This document shows, in pieces, positions 1 through 7,061 of a stretch of 64,000 bases of DNA. Numbering within the stretch: position 1 is the first letter of the stretch; each line of letters begins with the position of its first letter. The translations under genes and the position numbers were made by a program. The stretch comes from Pelobacter propionicus DSM 2379 (lineage in GTDB: Bacteria > Desulfobacterota > Desulfuromonadia > Geobacterales > Pseudopelobacteraceae), in assembly GCF_000015045.1 (NCBI RefSeq), contig NC_008609.1, positions 310,001 to 374,000 on the forward strand, read 5' to 3'. The notes beneath the pieces were generated by a model, which saw nothing but the letters and a program-made list of their open reading frames with translations, did not search any database and was not told the origin of the DNA.

Positions 1-587
1 AGATGCTGCTGCGCCCTTCCAACCTGCTGCTGATGGACGAACCGACCAACCACCTGGACCTGTTCAGCAAGGAGGTGCTGCTGGACGCCCTGCGCTCCTT
101 TGACGGAACGGTAGTCTTCGTCTCTCACGACCGCTACTTCGTCAATGGCCTTGCCACCCGCGTCGTGGAGGTGGAGGGGGGCCGGCTGATCGATTACTTC
201 GGCGATTACGAGTACTATCTGGAAAAGAAGGAAGGAACGGAGCGCTCTGCTACTCCGGCGCCCCCTTCACGGAACAACGGCGGCGAAACAGGAACAGCCT
301 CGGTGGAACCGGAGCCCCTGCCGGTTTTCGAGAAGGCGGAGCGGCTGAAAGACCGCGAGGAGCAGAAACGGCTCAAGCGCGAGGGAGAGAAACGGCAGAA
401 ACAGCTGGGCGAGGTCGAAAAGCAGATCAGCCGTGTCGAATCAGACATCGCCCGTCTGGAAGAGGAAATGGCCGGCCCCGGCTTCTTCGACGATCCTGAA
501 CGGGGCAAGGAGGCCGGCGAGCGCCACGCCGCCCTGAACGGGGAACTGGAGCAGCTCTACCAGGCCTGGGAGGAGCTGTCGGGGTAG
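1..587 (+). CDS. ABC-F family ATPase, C-terminal part (gene begins before the window)
   Basis: Only the last ~195 residues are visible; the frame is open to the window edge, so the ATG at position 3 is probably internal. The visible part starts just before Walker B (LLMDEPTNHLD), followed by an H-loop (FVSHDRYFVN) and the ABC-F ending in which a charged coiled coil (residues ~110-175) follows the second ATPase domain, as in Uup/YheS-type proteins. No membrane segment is seen. ABC-F proteins act on ribosomes, in translation rescue or antibiotic protection; which subfamily this is cannot be told without the first domain. It converges on the next gene across a shared terminator hairpin. Confidence 0.9.
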   Translation, partial: MLLRPSNLLLMDEPTNHLDLFSKEVLLDALRSFDGTVVFVSHDRYFVNGLATRVVEVEGGRLIDYFGDYEYYLEKKEGTERSATPAPPSRNNGGETGTASVEPEPLPVFEKAERLKDREEQKRLKREGEKRQKQLGEVEKQISRVESDIARLEEEMAGPGFFDDPERGKEAGERHAALNGELEQLYQAWEELSG

Positions 588-630
588 GCTGCTGTCCCGA
601 TATCATCTGCCCTGCGTTCCCGCAACGAAC

Positions 631-672
631 AATCCCCCCGCCATTCCGCGCTTTGCGGCTGACGGGGGGATT
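631..672. terminator. Bidirectional terminator hairpin
   Basis: A perfect 10-bp stem (AATCCCCCCG at 631-640 with CGGGGGGATT at 663-672) lies between the convergent ABC-F and monooxygenase genes. No long T-run follows on either side, so efficiency is uncertain. Confidence 0.6.
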
Positions 673-720
673 CTCATTGTGGGGGACGTCTGAATTCCGG
701 AATTATGTTGCCGCGTTACA

Positions 721-1020
721 TCAGCTGATCATCTCCAGCAGGGTGATGTCCAGCGGCTCGGCGAAGAGCTCATCGGACTGAGCCTTCAGGCCGACCAGGT
801 GTGGGGTTTCCAGATGCTGGTCCAGGATCTCCTTGCTGGCCCAGTTTTCGTACAGGATAAAGACAGCCTTGTCGTTCGGATCCTGGTGCAGGTCGTAGTT
901 GATGCAGCCCGCCTCGGCGCGGGTCGGTGCCACGCATGCCAGAATCGCCTGTTTTGCCTTCTCTTCCATCCCCGGCTTTGCCTTGAATCGAGCCAGAACC
1001 GTTACCTGTTTGCTTGCCAT
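721..1020 (-). CDS. ABM-domain protein, putative quinol monooxygenase (YgiN-like)
   Basis: This 99-residue protein is one antibiotic-biosynthesis-monooxygenase (ABM) domain of the dimeric alpha+beta barrel type. Typical features are the opening VTVLARFKAKPG, the central GCINYDLHQDPND segment, ENW near residue 60 and the HLETPH motif. Cofactor-free members such as YgiN act on quinols or polycyclic substrates, but the substrate here is unknown. The start is set by a strong TAAGGAGG site 5-6 nt upstream. It is monocistronic and divergent from the ribB unit. Confidence 0.85.
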   Translation of the reverse strand: MASKQVTVLARFKAKPGMEEKAKQAILACVAPTRAEAGCINYDLHQDPNDKAVFILYENWASKEILDQHLETPHLVGLKAQSDELFAEPLDITLLEMIS

Positions 1021-1233
1021 ATTCCCTCCTTATGTTGTTGGGCGAAAAGCCCTGTGATCACGTTGGACAAGAGGTGCGACACAGCATCGGATGCCGAAAA
1101 GGCGGCTTAAGCGGGCCGTTCCGACGGCAAAACTGTATCACGGCACTACGCAAATTCAAAACGAAAGTCTGCTGGAGTCGCTGAAAATCCGAAGTTTCCC
1201 GGGAAGGCGGGAATACGCGGGCCGAGAAAGCTG

Positions 1234-1262
1234 TTGACACGGCTGGATGCATTTCCTATGGT
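1234..1262 (+). promoter_or_regulatory. Sigma-70-type promoter of ribB
   Basis: TTGACA (1234-1239), a 17-bp spacer and TATGGT (1257-1262). Transcription would begin about 1270, exactly at the start of the FMN riboswitch, which supports both calls. Confidence 0.75.
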
Positions 1263-1272
1263 TAGCACGCTT

Positions 1273-1414
1273 ATTCTCAGGGCGGGGTGAAATTCCCCAC
1301 CGGCGGTATCCCGGTCTTTCCGGGGAGCCCGCGAGCGCCCCTTCCAGCATGAAGGGGGTCAGCAGATCTGGTGCGATGCCAGAGCCGACGGTTACAGTCC
1401 GGATGAAAGAGGAT
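1273..1414 (+). promoter_or_regulatory. FMN riboswitch (RFN element)
   Basis: The RFN core is clear at both ends: TTCTCAGGGCGGGGTGAAAT followed by the CCCACCGGCGG stem at the 5' side, and GAGCCGACGG, TTACAGTCC and GGATGAAAGAGGA at the 3' side. A variable hairpin lies between. The aptamer ends ~120 nt before the ribB start. No T-tailed terminator was found after it, so control may be at translation, by hiding the GGAGG of ribB; this is an inference. FMN binding should lower ribB expression. Confidence 0.95.
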
Positions 1415-1534
1415 ACGGCAGCCACCCACCCGCCATCGGTATTCCCGTGGCCGGGGCTGTTCGGCCGCGCGCCGACAGCTGCCCGTTCCGTAGCCCTGAT
1501 TCTGGTAAGCCACCATATTCCCGGAGGTAGAACC

Positions 1535-2239
1535 ATGAATCAGTCGTATTTCCCCCACCATCAATCCGATCTCTCACTGCAACGCGTGGAGGCTGCGCTG
1601 GATGCGCTGCGCGCGGGCCAAGGCGTGCTGGTCACCGACGACGAACAGCGCGAAAACGAGGGCGACCTGATCTTCGCCGCCCAGAGCCTGACCAGGGAGC
1701 AGGTCGCCATGCTGATCCGCGAGTGCAGTGGCATCGTCTGTCTCTGTCTGACCGACGAGGCGGTGCGTCGCCTGGACCTTCCCCTGATGGTCAGTGACAA
1801 CAGCAGCCGCTACCAGACCGCCTTCACCGTCTCCATCGAGGCGGCGGAAGGGGTGACCACTGGCGTGTCCGCCGCCGACCGCCTGACCACCATCCGGGCA
1901 GCCATTGCCGACGATGCCGGCCCCTTGTGCCTCAGCCGTCCCGGCCATGTCTTCCCCTTGCGTGCCCGCCCCGGCGGGGTGCTGGAGCGCCGGGGGCACA
2001 CCGAGGCGACCGTCGACCTGATGCGCCTTGCGGGCCTGAAGCCGTGCGGGGTGCTGTGCGAGTTGACCAATCCGGACGGCAGCATGGCGCGTATGCCCGA
2101 AATTGTTGCCTTTTCAAGGAAGCATGGTTTCCCGCTGATCACGGTGGAGGAGTTGGTGCAATACCGCATTGTTCGGGAACAGCCGGCCGCCTTGCTGCAA
2201 GCTGAAGCCGAAAGCGCTGGTGCGCTCTGTTCCGCGTAG
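1535..2239 (+). CDS. ribB: 3,4-dihydroxy-2-butanone 4-phosphate synthase
   Basis: RibB converts ribulose 5-phosphate to formate and dihydroxybutanone phosphate, the four-carbon precursor of riboflavin. The 234-residue protein has the acidic active-site loop [11 protein letters not shown] (residues ~35-45), [12 protein letters not shown] (~109-120) and RGHTEA (~158-163). The length matches stand-alone RibB; there is no fused GTP cyclohydrolase II domain. The start is the ATG with GGAGG 8 nt upstream; longer versions in the same frame would run through the riboswitch. An FMN riboswitch and a good promoter precede it, and yjbQ follows after 12 bp. Confidence 0.95.
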   Translation: MNQSYFPHHQSDLSLQRVEAALDALRAGQGVLVTDDEQRENEGDLIFAAQSLTREQVAMLIRECSGIVCLCLTDEAVRRLDLPLMVSDNSSRYQTAFTVSIEAAEGVTTGVSAADRLTTIRAAIADDAGPLCLSRPGHVFPLRARPGGVLERRGHTEATVDLMRLAGLKPCGVLCELTNPDGSMARMPEIVAFSRKHGFPLITVEELVQYRIVREQPAALLQAEAESAGALCSA

Positions 2240-2251
2240 AGGGGAGGCCAG

Positions 2252-2710
2252 ATGCAGACAGAGGAATTGGATGTCAGGACGGAGCGGCGCAGCCAATTCG
2301 TCGATATCACCGCTCGGGTCGGGGAGCTGGTTGGCGTCAAAAACTGGCGCAACGGGATGCTGACCGTCTTCTCCCCCCACACCACCGCCGGGATTACCAT
2401 CAACGAAAACGCCGACCCGGACGTGACCCGCGACATGGAGTGGTTCTGCGAACGGCTGATCCCCCGAAGCCGGGAGTTCCGCCACGCTGAGGGGAACTCG
2501 GACGCCCACATCAAGGCCAGTTTCTTTGGCTCGTCGCTGCAGGTGATCGTCCGCGACGGAAAACTCTGGCTGGGGACCTGGCAGGCGCTCTACTTCTGCG
2601 AATTCGACGGCCCCCGCCGGCGCACGGTCTATCTGGCCTTCAGCGGCGAGCAGTCGGTCGGCTCCCCGGCCTATACGATGGATACCTTTCCCTACCACGA
2701 CATGGGCTGA
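2252..2710 (+). CDS. yjbQ: YjbQ / UPF0047 family protein
   Basis: This 152-residue protein carries the family hallmarks: PHTTAGITINENADPDV (residues ~42-58), the EGNSDAHIKAS segment (~78-88) with a conserved histidine, and CEFDGPRRR near residue 122. Members are small trimeric proteins sometimes described as secondary thiamine-phosphate synthases, from weak complementation in E. coli; the physiological role is unresolved. It starts 12 bp after ribB with an AGGGGAGG site, so it is probably co-transcribed and FMN-regulated. Confidence 0.85.
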   Translation: MQTEELDVRTERRSQFVDITARVGELVGVKNWRNGMLTVFSPHTTAGITINENADPDVTRDMEWFCERLIPRSREFRHAEGNSDAHIKASFFGSSLQVIVRDGKLWLGTWQALYFCEFDGPRRRTVYLAFSGEQSVGSPAYTMDTFPYHDMG

Positions 2711-2737
2711 TGGCCCGTTGTGAGGGCAGCGGAAACA

Positions 2738-2771
2738 ATTCGGGGGACCCCTGTCTGGGTGTCCCCCGAAT
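2738..2771. terminator. Bidirectional terminator between yjbQ and hsp20
   Basis: An 11-bp perfect stem (ATTCGGGGGAC at 2738-2748 with GTCCCCCGAAT at 2761-2771) and a 12-nt loop lie between convergent genes. Downstream T-richness is modest on both strands. Confidence 0.65.
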
Positions 2772-2803
2772 CTCCGCGTGTTCTTTGTCTGTCCTGTTTC
2801 GGC

Positions 2804-3202
2804 TCAGCCGACCTTGACCTCGATCTTGCGCGGTTTGGCCGCCTCGGCCTTGGGGATCTGCAGGGTCAGGATGCCGTTGGCTAAATCCGCCCTGGCCCTC
2901 TGCTGATCAAGGGTTTCCGGGATGGAAAACTGGCGGTAGTAGCTGGCCAGTTGGAATTCGGTGTACACCGGCTGCCCCGGCATGTCGTGGCTGACCTGGG
3001 CGTTGATGGTCAGGATCCCCTTCTCTACGCTGACAGCCAGGCTCTCCTTGGCTGCCCCCGGTACATCAGCGGTCAGGATCAGCCCCTCGTCGGTCTCGAC
3101 GATGTTCACCGCCGGCTTGATGTATTTTTCGCTCGACCTGGTGTCTTCACGGGTCTGGAGATTCTTGTCGCTTCCCTGCTCGTTCAATCCGTTCACCGCC
3201 AT
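2804..3202 (-). CDS. Small heat-shock protein, Hsp20/alpha-crystallin family (downstream copy)
   Basis: This 132-residue ATP-independent holdase has the alpha-crystallin domain at residues ~28-125 (VETDEGLILTADVPGAAKES...) and the conserved strand ANGILTLQIPKAE near the C-terminus. The ATG at 3202 follows AAAGGAGGT; a longer in-frame version would begin ~17 codons earlier and lacks such a site. It is second in a two-gene operon, 47 bp after the other Hsp20 gene. The arms differ mainly in the N-terminus, which sets oligomer form and clients. Confidence 0.92.
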   Translation of the reverse strand: MAVNGLNEQGSDKNLQTREDTRSSEKYIKPAVNIVETDEGLILTADVPGAAKESLAVSVEKGILTINAQVSHDMPGQPVYTEFQLASYYRQFSIPETLDQQRARADLANGILTLQIPKAEAAKPRKIEVKVG

Positions 3203-3249
3203 GGTTGTCTGACCTCCTTTCATCCATAATTCTCTCTGGGTGTCGCTGC

Positions 3250-3699
3250 TCACGAAAGCTTGATCTCGATCTTTTTGGGCTTGGCATGCTCGGCCTTTGC
3301 CAGTCGGATGCGCATGATGCCGTTTCTGCTCTCGGCGCTGATCCTGTCGGGATCGATGTCCACCGGCAGCTCCAGGGTCCGCGAAAACGTGCCCGAGCCC
3401 AGTTCGCTGCGGTGCACGATCTGCCCTTCCTTGGGCTCGAACGGTTTGCGCTCTCCGCTGATGGTGATGGTGTTGCGCAGCACCGAGAGGTCGATCTCCC
3501 CGGGGTCCACGCCGGGAAGCAGCGCATCCACATATACGTTCCCCTCGTCCTCACTGAAATTGACCAGCGGGAAGCGCCGCGTCACCGCCGGGGAAAGGAA
3601 CGCGGTTGCCAGTGGATGGCTCACTCCCGCTCCGCGAAATGCCTCGTTGATCTCCCTTCTCAGGTTGTCCAGTTCTCTGAATACATCCCAGCCTGCCAT
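3250..3699 (-). CDS. Small heat-shock protein, Hsp20/alpha-crystallin family (upstream copy)
   Basis: This 149-residue holdase carries WDVFRELDNLRREINEAF at the N-terminus, typical of bacterial class A sHSPs, then the alpha-crystallin domain (residues ~45-140) with ALLPGVDPGEIDLSVL and the NGIMRIRLAKAE strand. An AAAGGAGG site precedes the ATG. It heads a two-gene hsp20 operon under the promoter at 3737-3764. Paired sHSPs often form mixed oligomers; that is known for other pairs, not shown here. Confidence 0.92.
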   Translation of the reverse strand: MAGWDVFRELDNLRREINEAFRGAGVSHPLATAFLSPAVTRRFPLVNFSEDEGNVYVDALLPGVDPGEIDLSVLRNTITISGERKPFEPKEGQIVHRSELGSGTFSRTLELPVDIDPDRISAESRNGIMRIRLAKAEHAKPKKIEIKLS

Positions 3700-3736
3700 G
3701 TGGAGTACCTCCTTTCGTTAGCTGTTTCTTTAAAAA

Positions 3737-3764
3737 GAGATAAGCATGATCGTGGGCTTGTCAA
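3737..3764 (-). promoter_or_regulatory. Promoter of the hsp20 pair
   Basis: On the minus strand TTGACA (3764-3759), a 16-bp spacer and TATCTC (3742-3737) precede the first hsp20 gene by ~38 bp. The hexamers are sigma-70-like rather than the sigma-32 pattern CTTGAAA/CCCCAT. No CIRCE-type repeat was seen. Confidence 0.5.
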
Positions 3765-3830
3765 GGGGGGAAAAGGAGAGCTCTTCGGGGAGTGCTGGCC
3801 GAATCTGACCGCCAGTCGCTTGGTCTGAGC

Positions 3831-3860
3831 CCCTGAACCGCGGGATCGGGCGGTTCAGGG
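3831..3860 (-). terminator. Hairpin after the HD-GYP gene
   Basis: A perfect 10-bp inverted repeat (CCCTGAACCG/CGGTTCAGGG) with a 10-nt loop lies 60 bp past the stop of the HD-GYP gene. There is no T-tract, so it may be a weak or Rho-assisted terminator. Confidence 0.45.
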
Positions 3861-3921
3861 GGGATGGGAGTCATTCATCGGAGGGGAGGAAGATGGCTGC
3901 TGCCGTACCGACGGCACGCGG

Positions 3922-4884
3922 TTAGGCCAGCTTCTGCTCGTTGACGATTTCCGCGAACTGCTTGAAAAGTTGCGGGTTGAAGGCTCCCTTTTGGGTCTGT
4001 TCACCCATCAGCCTGATCGCTTCGGCGTGTGAAATCGCCTTGCGATAGGCCCGGTCCATGATCAGGGCGCAGTACACGTCGCAGAGAGCCGATACCTGTC
4101 CGCTGCGGGGGATCTCGTCGCCCTTGATTCCGGTGGGATAGCCGTTGCCGTCGTATCTTTCGTGGTGGTAGCGAACGATGTTGAGCGCGACCTCACCGTA
4201 TTTCCCGCTGTGCTTCAGGTACTCGTACCCCTTCTGGGTATGCTGCTTGACCTTGTAGTATTCGATGTCGGTGAGGGCGTCGTTCTTGTCCAGCACCTCG
4301 TTGGTGATGAAGGTCATGCCGTAATCGTGAACCAGCGAGCCGAGCCCCATGTCCAGCAGTTCGTCCGGGGCCAGGTCGTAGATGCGCTCGTGAACCAGCA
4401 GGCAGAGCGCCGTAACCTGTACGGTGTGGCTGAAGATGTAGAAGTTGTGGTTCGTGATGGTATGCAGCGAGGCCAGGGGGTGGGGGTCACTGGCCGCGTA
4501 CTGCAGCATGTGCTGGACGATGTTGCAGCATCTCTGCAGGTTGGCCGACTCCTCTGGGGATTCGAACATGTCGATGACGCAGTTCACCGCCGTCTGGTAG
4601 AGCAGCCTCCCCTTGGCCATGCTGCTCAGCTCCTCCCGGGCGAGCATTTCCGTCAGGTTGCTCTCCATGAATTCGTTGAGCAGTTCCATGTCGCCGCTCC
4701 TGACATAGAGAAATTCGGTGAAATTCCTCTCCAGTCGGCGCTGGTCCTCCACGGTGAACATCCTCTCCGGCGCCTTGTAGAGGACGTAATTGCCGCTGCT
4801 CTTGAGGTACAGCGCCACGCTGGGAAAGTGGTCCGGAGAGATGCTGTCGATGCTGATCGCCCGCCAGTAACGGTCTTTACTCAT
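3922..4884 (-). CDS. HD-GYP domain cyclic-dinucleotide phosphodiesterase-like protein
   Basis: A 320-residue cytosolic protein. Residues ~1-120 form an N-terminal region of unknown type (starting SKDRYWRAISIDSI) and ~140-315 the HD-GYP domain: H153, HD at 186-187, HH at 240-241 and DGNGYP at 245-250. Such enzymes hydrolyse c-di-GMP, and some hydrolyse 3',3'-cGAMP. The usual HDIGK segment reads HDYGM, so the lysine after HD-x-G is missing. The start at 4884 follows AAGGAG and overlaps the end of the preceding small gene, suggesting translational coupling. A GEMM riboswitch lies upstream of the pair. Confidence 0.85.
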   Translation of the reverse strand: MSKDRYWRAISIDSISPDHFPSVALYLKSSGNYVLYKAPERMFTVEDQRRLERNFTEFLYVRSGDMELLNEFMESNLTEMLAREELSSMAKGRLLYQTAVNCVIDMFESPEESANLQRCCNIVQHMLQYAASDPHPLASLHTITNHNFYIFSHTVQVTALCLLVHERIYDLAPDELLDMGLGSLVHDYGMTFITNEVLDKNDALTDIEYYKVKQHTQKGYEYLKHSGKYGEVALNIVRYHHERYDGNGYPTGIKGDEIPRSGQVSALCDVYCALIMDRAYRKAISHAEAIRLMGEQTQKGAFNPQLFKQFAEIVNEQKLA

Positions 4885-5143
4885 GGATTCTCCTTGGTTC
4901 CGATGGTACGTGTTTCGGCCCATGGGCCGTCACGGATGGATGTGGTCCCTGGCAACCAGCCACGGAACCGAGGGCATTCGTGACTTCATTCCAGAATTCA
5001 AGCAGGAGTTCCCGCTCCTCGCCATCTGTGCGATTGATCCCCCTGGTGATGACGGAGTTCAGTTTGGCCAATATGGTGCGATCCTTATGGGAAGCCCTCA
5101 GCTCCCTGCGGAGCACCTGTATGGGCATGCCTAGGGACTTCAT
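4877..5143 (-). CDS. Small conserved-looking protein upstream of the HD-GYP gene
   Basis: An 88-residue protein that I do not recognise. It is soluble, mostly helical and charged (IQVLRRELRASHKDRTILAKL), with no cysteine cluster except one in its C-terminal third. A GGGGAGGA site precedes the ATG. Its stop overlaps the next start (ATGAGTAA), so the two are likely coupled and could work together, for example as a partner of the phosphodiesterase. It is the first gene after the riboswitch and terminator. Confidence 0.6.
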   Translation of the reverse strand: MKSLGMPIQVLRRELRASHKDRTILAKLNSVITRGINRTDGEERELLLEFWNEVTNALGSVAGCQGPHPSVTAHGPKHVPSEPRRIHE

Positions 5144-5240
5144 GGCGATCCTCCCCGGTATTCGGTATTCGGTCTATGATGGCTGCTGACCTGAGCCCCC
5201 ATGGCGCACGAACAGCCGGATGCGTGACAAAGGAAGCCCC

Positions 5241-5280
5241 AAAAAACAAAAAGCCCGCATTTTCTTTTGAAAAGGCAGGC
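5241..5280 (-). terminator. Intrinsic terminator downstream of the GEMM aptamer
   Basis: On the minus strand, GCCTGCCTTTTC pairs with GAAAATGCGGGC (5280-5253, one mismatch and one wobble) around a 4-nt loop, followed by TTTTTGTTTTTT. It sits ~20 nt after the aptamer and ~100 nt before the first gene: the position of a riboswitch expression platform. Confidence 0.85.
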
Positions 5281-5302
5281 ATGAATGGGGGATGCACGGA
5301 TG

Positions 5303-5396
5303 CACCACCCCCTGTACCGCTTCGACAACCCCTCTTCCCGTTCTGGGTAGGTGGCTTTGCGTCATCCGGTCCCCCGGATTTTGCCTTTTCGGTGAT
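5303..5396 (-). promoter_or_regulatory. GEMM-I-type cyclic-dinucleotide riboswitch
   Basis: The minus strand reads AAAAGGCAAAA, a perfect 6-bp ATCCGG/CCGGAT hairpin capped by a GNRA tetraloop (GGGA), the invariant GACGCAAAGCC (5363-5353), a second variable arm, then AAGCGG. These match the P2 tetraloop, the A47 region and the C92 region of the c-di-GMP-I class. The base aligned with position 20 is G, which favours c-di-GMP over the A20 cGAMP variants common in Geobacter, but my hand alignment is not decisive. It sits between a consensus promoter and an intrinsic terminator. Confidence 0.75.
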
Positions 5397-5429
5397 AGTT
5401 CGTATTCAATTTTCGCTAGTTGGGCATTT

Positions 5430-5458
5430 AGTATGCGTAGATTGGTGGTATATGTCAA
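5430..5458 (-). promoter_or_regulatory. Promoter of the riboswitch / HD-GYP unit
   Basis: On the minus strand TTGACA (5458-5453), 17 bp and CATACT (5435-5430). It is ~35 bp before the GEMM aptamer and gives a ~280-nt leader. Confidence 0.7.
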
Positions 5459-5529
5459 TGGTGAATGTGGAATACGAGATCAGCCGGCGCTTCTGGCAGG
5501 GACGGAAGCGCAGGTAGGCGAGGTGCCCG

Positions 5530-6888
5530 ATGCAAAGCGGTTTTTCCCCCGAAACGATCAAGGCGCTTGTGGATGCAGGCGGTTTTTTCTTCTCGGTGCT
5601 CTCCGGCGCGGCCGCTGGCCTGTGGGCGCTGGTAAGGTGGCTCGACGACCGGCGCGACCAGCGACTTCAGGAGGAGCGGCTGGAATCTGCCCGTCTGGAT
5701 CAGAAGCGGTTGGCGTCCGAGCAGGCCGAGCAGGCCCGTCGCGCCGAGCTGGAGCGGCGCGAACAGGAGGAGCAGGGGCGGCGGGCCGAGCGGGCCGCCA
5801 ACCTGATCTGCGAATTCAGCAAGTCCAAGACGCCGGAAGAGCGTGCCTGGACGGCCCTGGCCCTCGGCCTGTATCCGGAGGAGACCCTGCGGCTTCTGGT
5901 CTGCTCTCTGGGGCAGTTCAGCGAGGAGAGCGTTCAGGGGGTGCAGCTGGCTCTGGTCTCGTTCGGCAGCCGTGCTGTTGACGAGGTGGTCCGTCTCAAC
6001 CGGGTTGCCCGCTCCTTCGAGGCGGACCGCGACGACGAGCCAGCTGACGGCGTCCCGCTGTACGATACGGCCAGGCTGCTGGAGAGGACCAAGGTCGTGC
6101 TCCAGCATATCCTGCTGCAGATGCCGGCGGAGCAGATTTCCCACCTTGTCCTGGAGGGGGTCGACCTGTCCGGGGCCCGTTTCCAGGGTGCCGCGCTGCA
6201 GGGGGTGGGGTTCAATGACTGCCGCCTGGAGGGGACGATTTTCAAGCGCGCCAATCTGCGCGGAGCCAGCCTGCGGGAGGTCTCCATCCGTGGCGCGCTA
6301 TTCACCAGGGCATCCCTGAACGGCGCCGACTTCAGTGATGCCTTTGGGGCGGCGGAGATGATCAAGGTGCACGCTGACGATGCCCGCTTTGACCGGGCTT
6401 TGCTGCAGGAGACGAATTTCGACGGCGCCAGTCTGAAGCGCGCCAGCTTCGTCCGGACGCAGCTGGAGGATGCCTCCCTGCAGGGCGCCCAGCTGCATGA
6501 TGCCCGCCTGGAAAACGCCTGGCTGGGAAGGGTGCATGGCCGCAAGCTGGTGGCGCCGGAGGCGTCATTCCGCCATGTGAAGCTGCAGCACGGGGATCTG
6601 GAAGAGGCCCGCCTGACCAAGGCGCTCTTCGAACAGTGCGAACTGAACGGTGCCCGGGCCAAGGGAATGGATGCCGATGGAGTCATCTTCAGAAACTGCA
6701 ACCTGGGAGGGGTGGATTTCAGCGGATCACGCCTGGCCGATGCCTGTTTTGCGGGTTGCAACCTGGGAGGCGCCGATTTCCGCGGCTCCGTCCTGGAGGG
6801 GGCCGAGTTCAGGCACTGCACCAATGGCGGCTCGGCCCATTTCGACCAAGCCGGACAAGATGGGGCGCGCTTCGTTGAGTGCGGCTGA
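5530..6888 (+). CDS. Membrane-anchored pentapeptide-repeat protein
   Basis: A 452-residue protein with three parts: one hydrophobic segment (residues ~17-38), a highly charged coiled coil (~40-95, rich in E, R and Q), a helical linker (~95-195), then ~50 pentapeptide repeats of the A(D/N)Lxx kind (LSGARFQGAAL, ANLRGASL, ADFSDAF, NLGGADFRGSVLEGAEF). The repeats should fold as a right-handed four-sided beta helix, usually a protein-binding scaffold. It is divergent from the riboswitch unit; their starts are ~100 bp apart. The GAGG site is fair. Function unknown. Confidence 0.85.
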   Translation: MQSGFSPETIKALVDAGGFFFSVLSGAAAGLWALVRWLDDRRDQRLQEERLESARLDQKRLASEQAEQARRAELERREQEEQGRRAERAANLICEFSKSKTPEERAWTALALGLYPEETLRLLVCSLGQFSEESVQGVQLALVSFGSRAVDEVVRLNRVARSFEADRDDEPADGVPLYDTARLLERTKVVLQHILLQMPAEQISHLVLEGVDLSGARFQGAALQGVGFNDCRLEGTIFKRANLRGASLREVSIRGALFTRASLNGADFSDAFGAAEMIKVHADDARFDRALLQETNFDGASLKRASFVRTQLEDASLQGAQLHDARLENAWLGRVHGRKLVAPEASFRHVKLQHGDLEEARLTKALFEQCELNGARAKGMDADGVIFRNCNLGGVDFSGSRLADACFAGCNLGGADFRGSVLEGAEFRHCTNGGSAHFDQAGQDGARFVECG

Positions 6889-7061
6889 ATGCGTTGTCTT
6901 TCAGATACTCTCTCGGCGTTTCACGCTTCGGCTTTTCGCCACCAGTTCACCATAAGTGACCAGGAGAAGCCCCCTGGCCTCTCCTCCACGCGCCCTGCAA
7001 ATCTTCACCAGAATGTCAAAATTCAGACACCAATCCGATTCGCGGCAAGCTCCTGCCCGCG

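Noticed and set aside
1247-1534. In-frame N-terminal extension of ribB
   Set aside because: It would translate the FMN riboswitch; the ATG at 1535 has a good GGAGG site.
6889-7061. Remnant of an alpha subunit before the orphan PorB-like gene
   Set aside because: No recognisable 2-oxoacid oxidoreductase motif in any frame of this 170-bp stretch.
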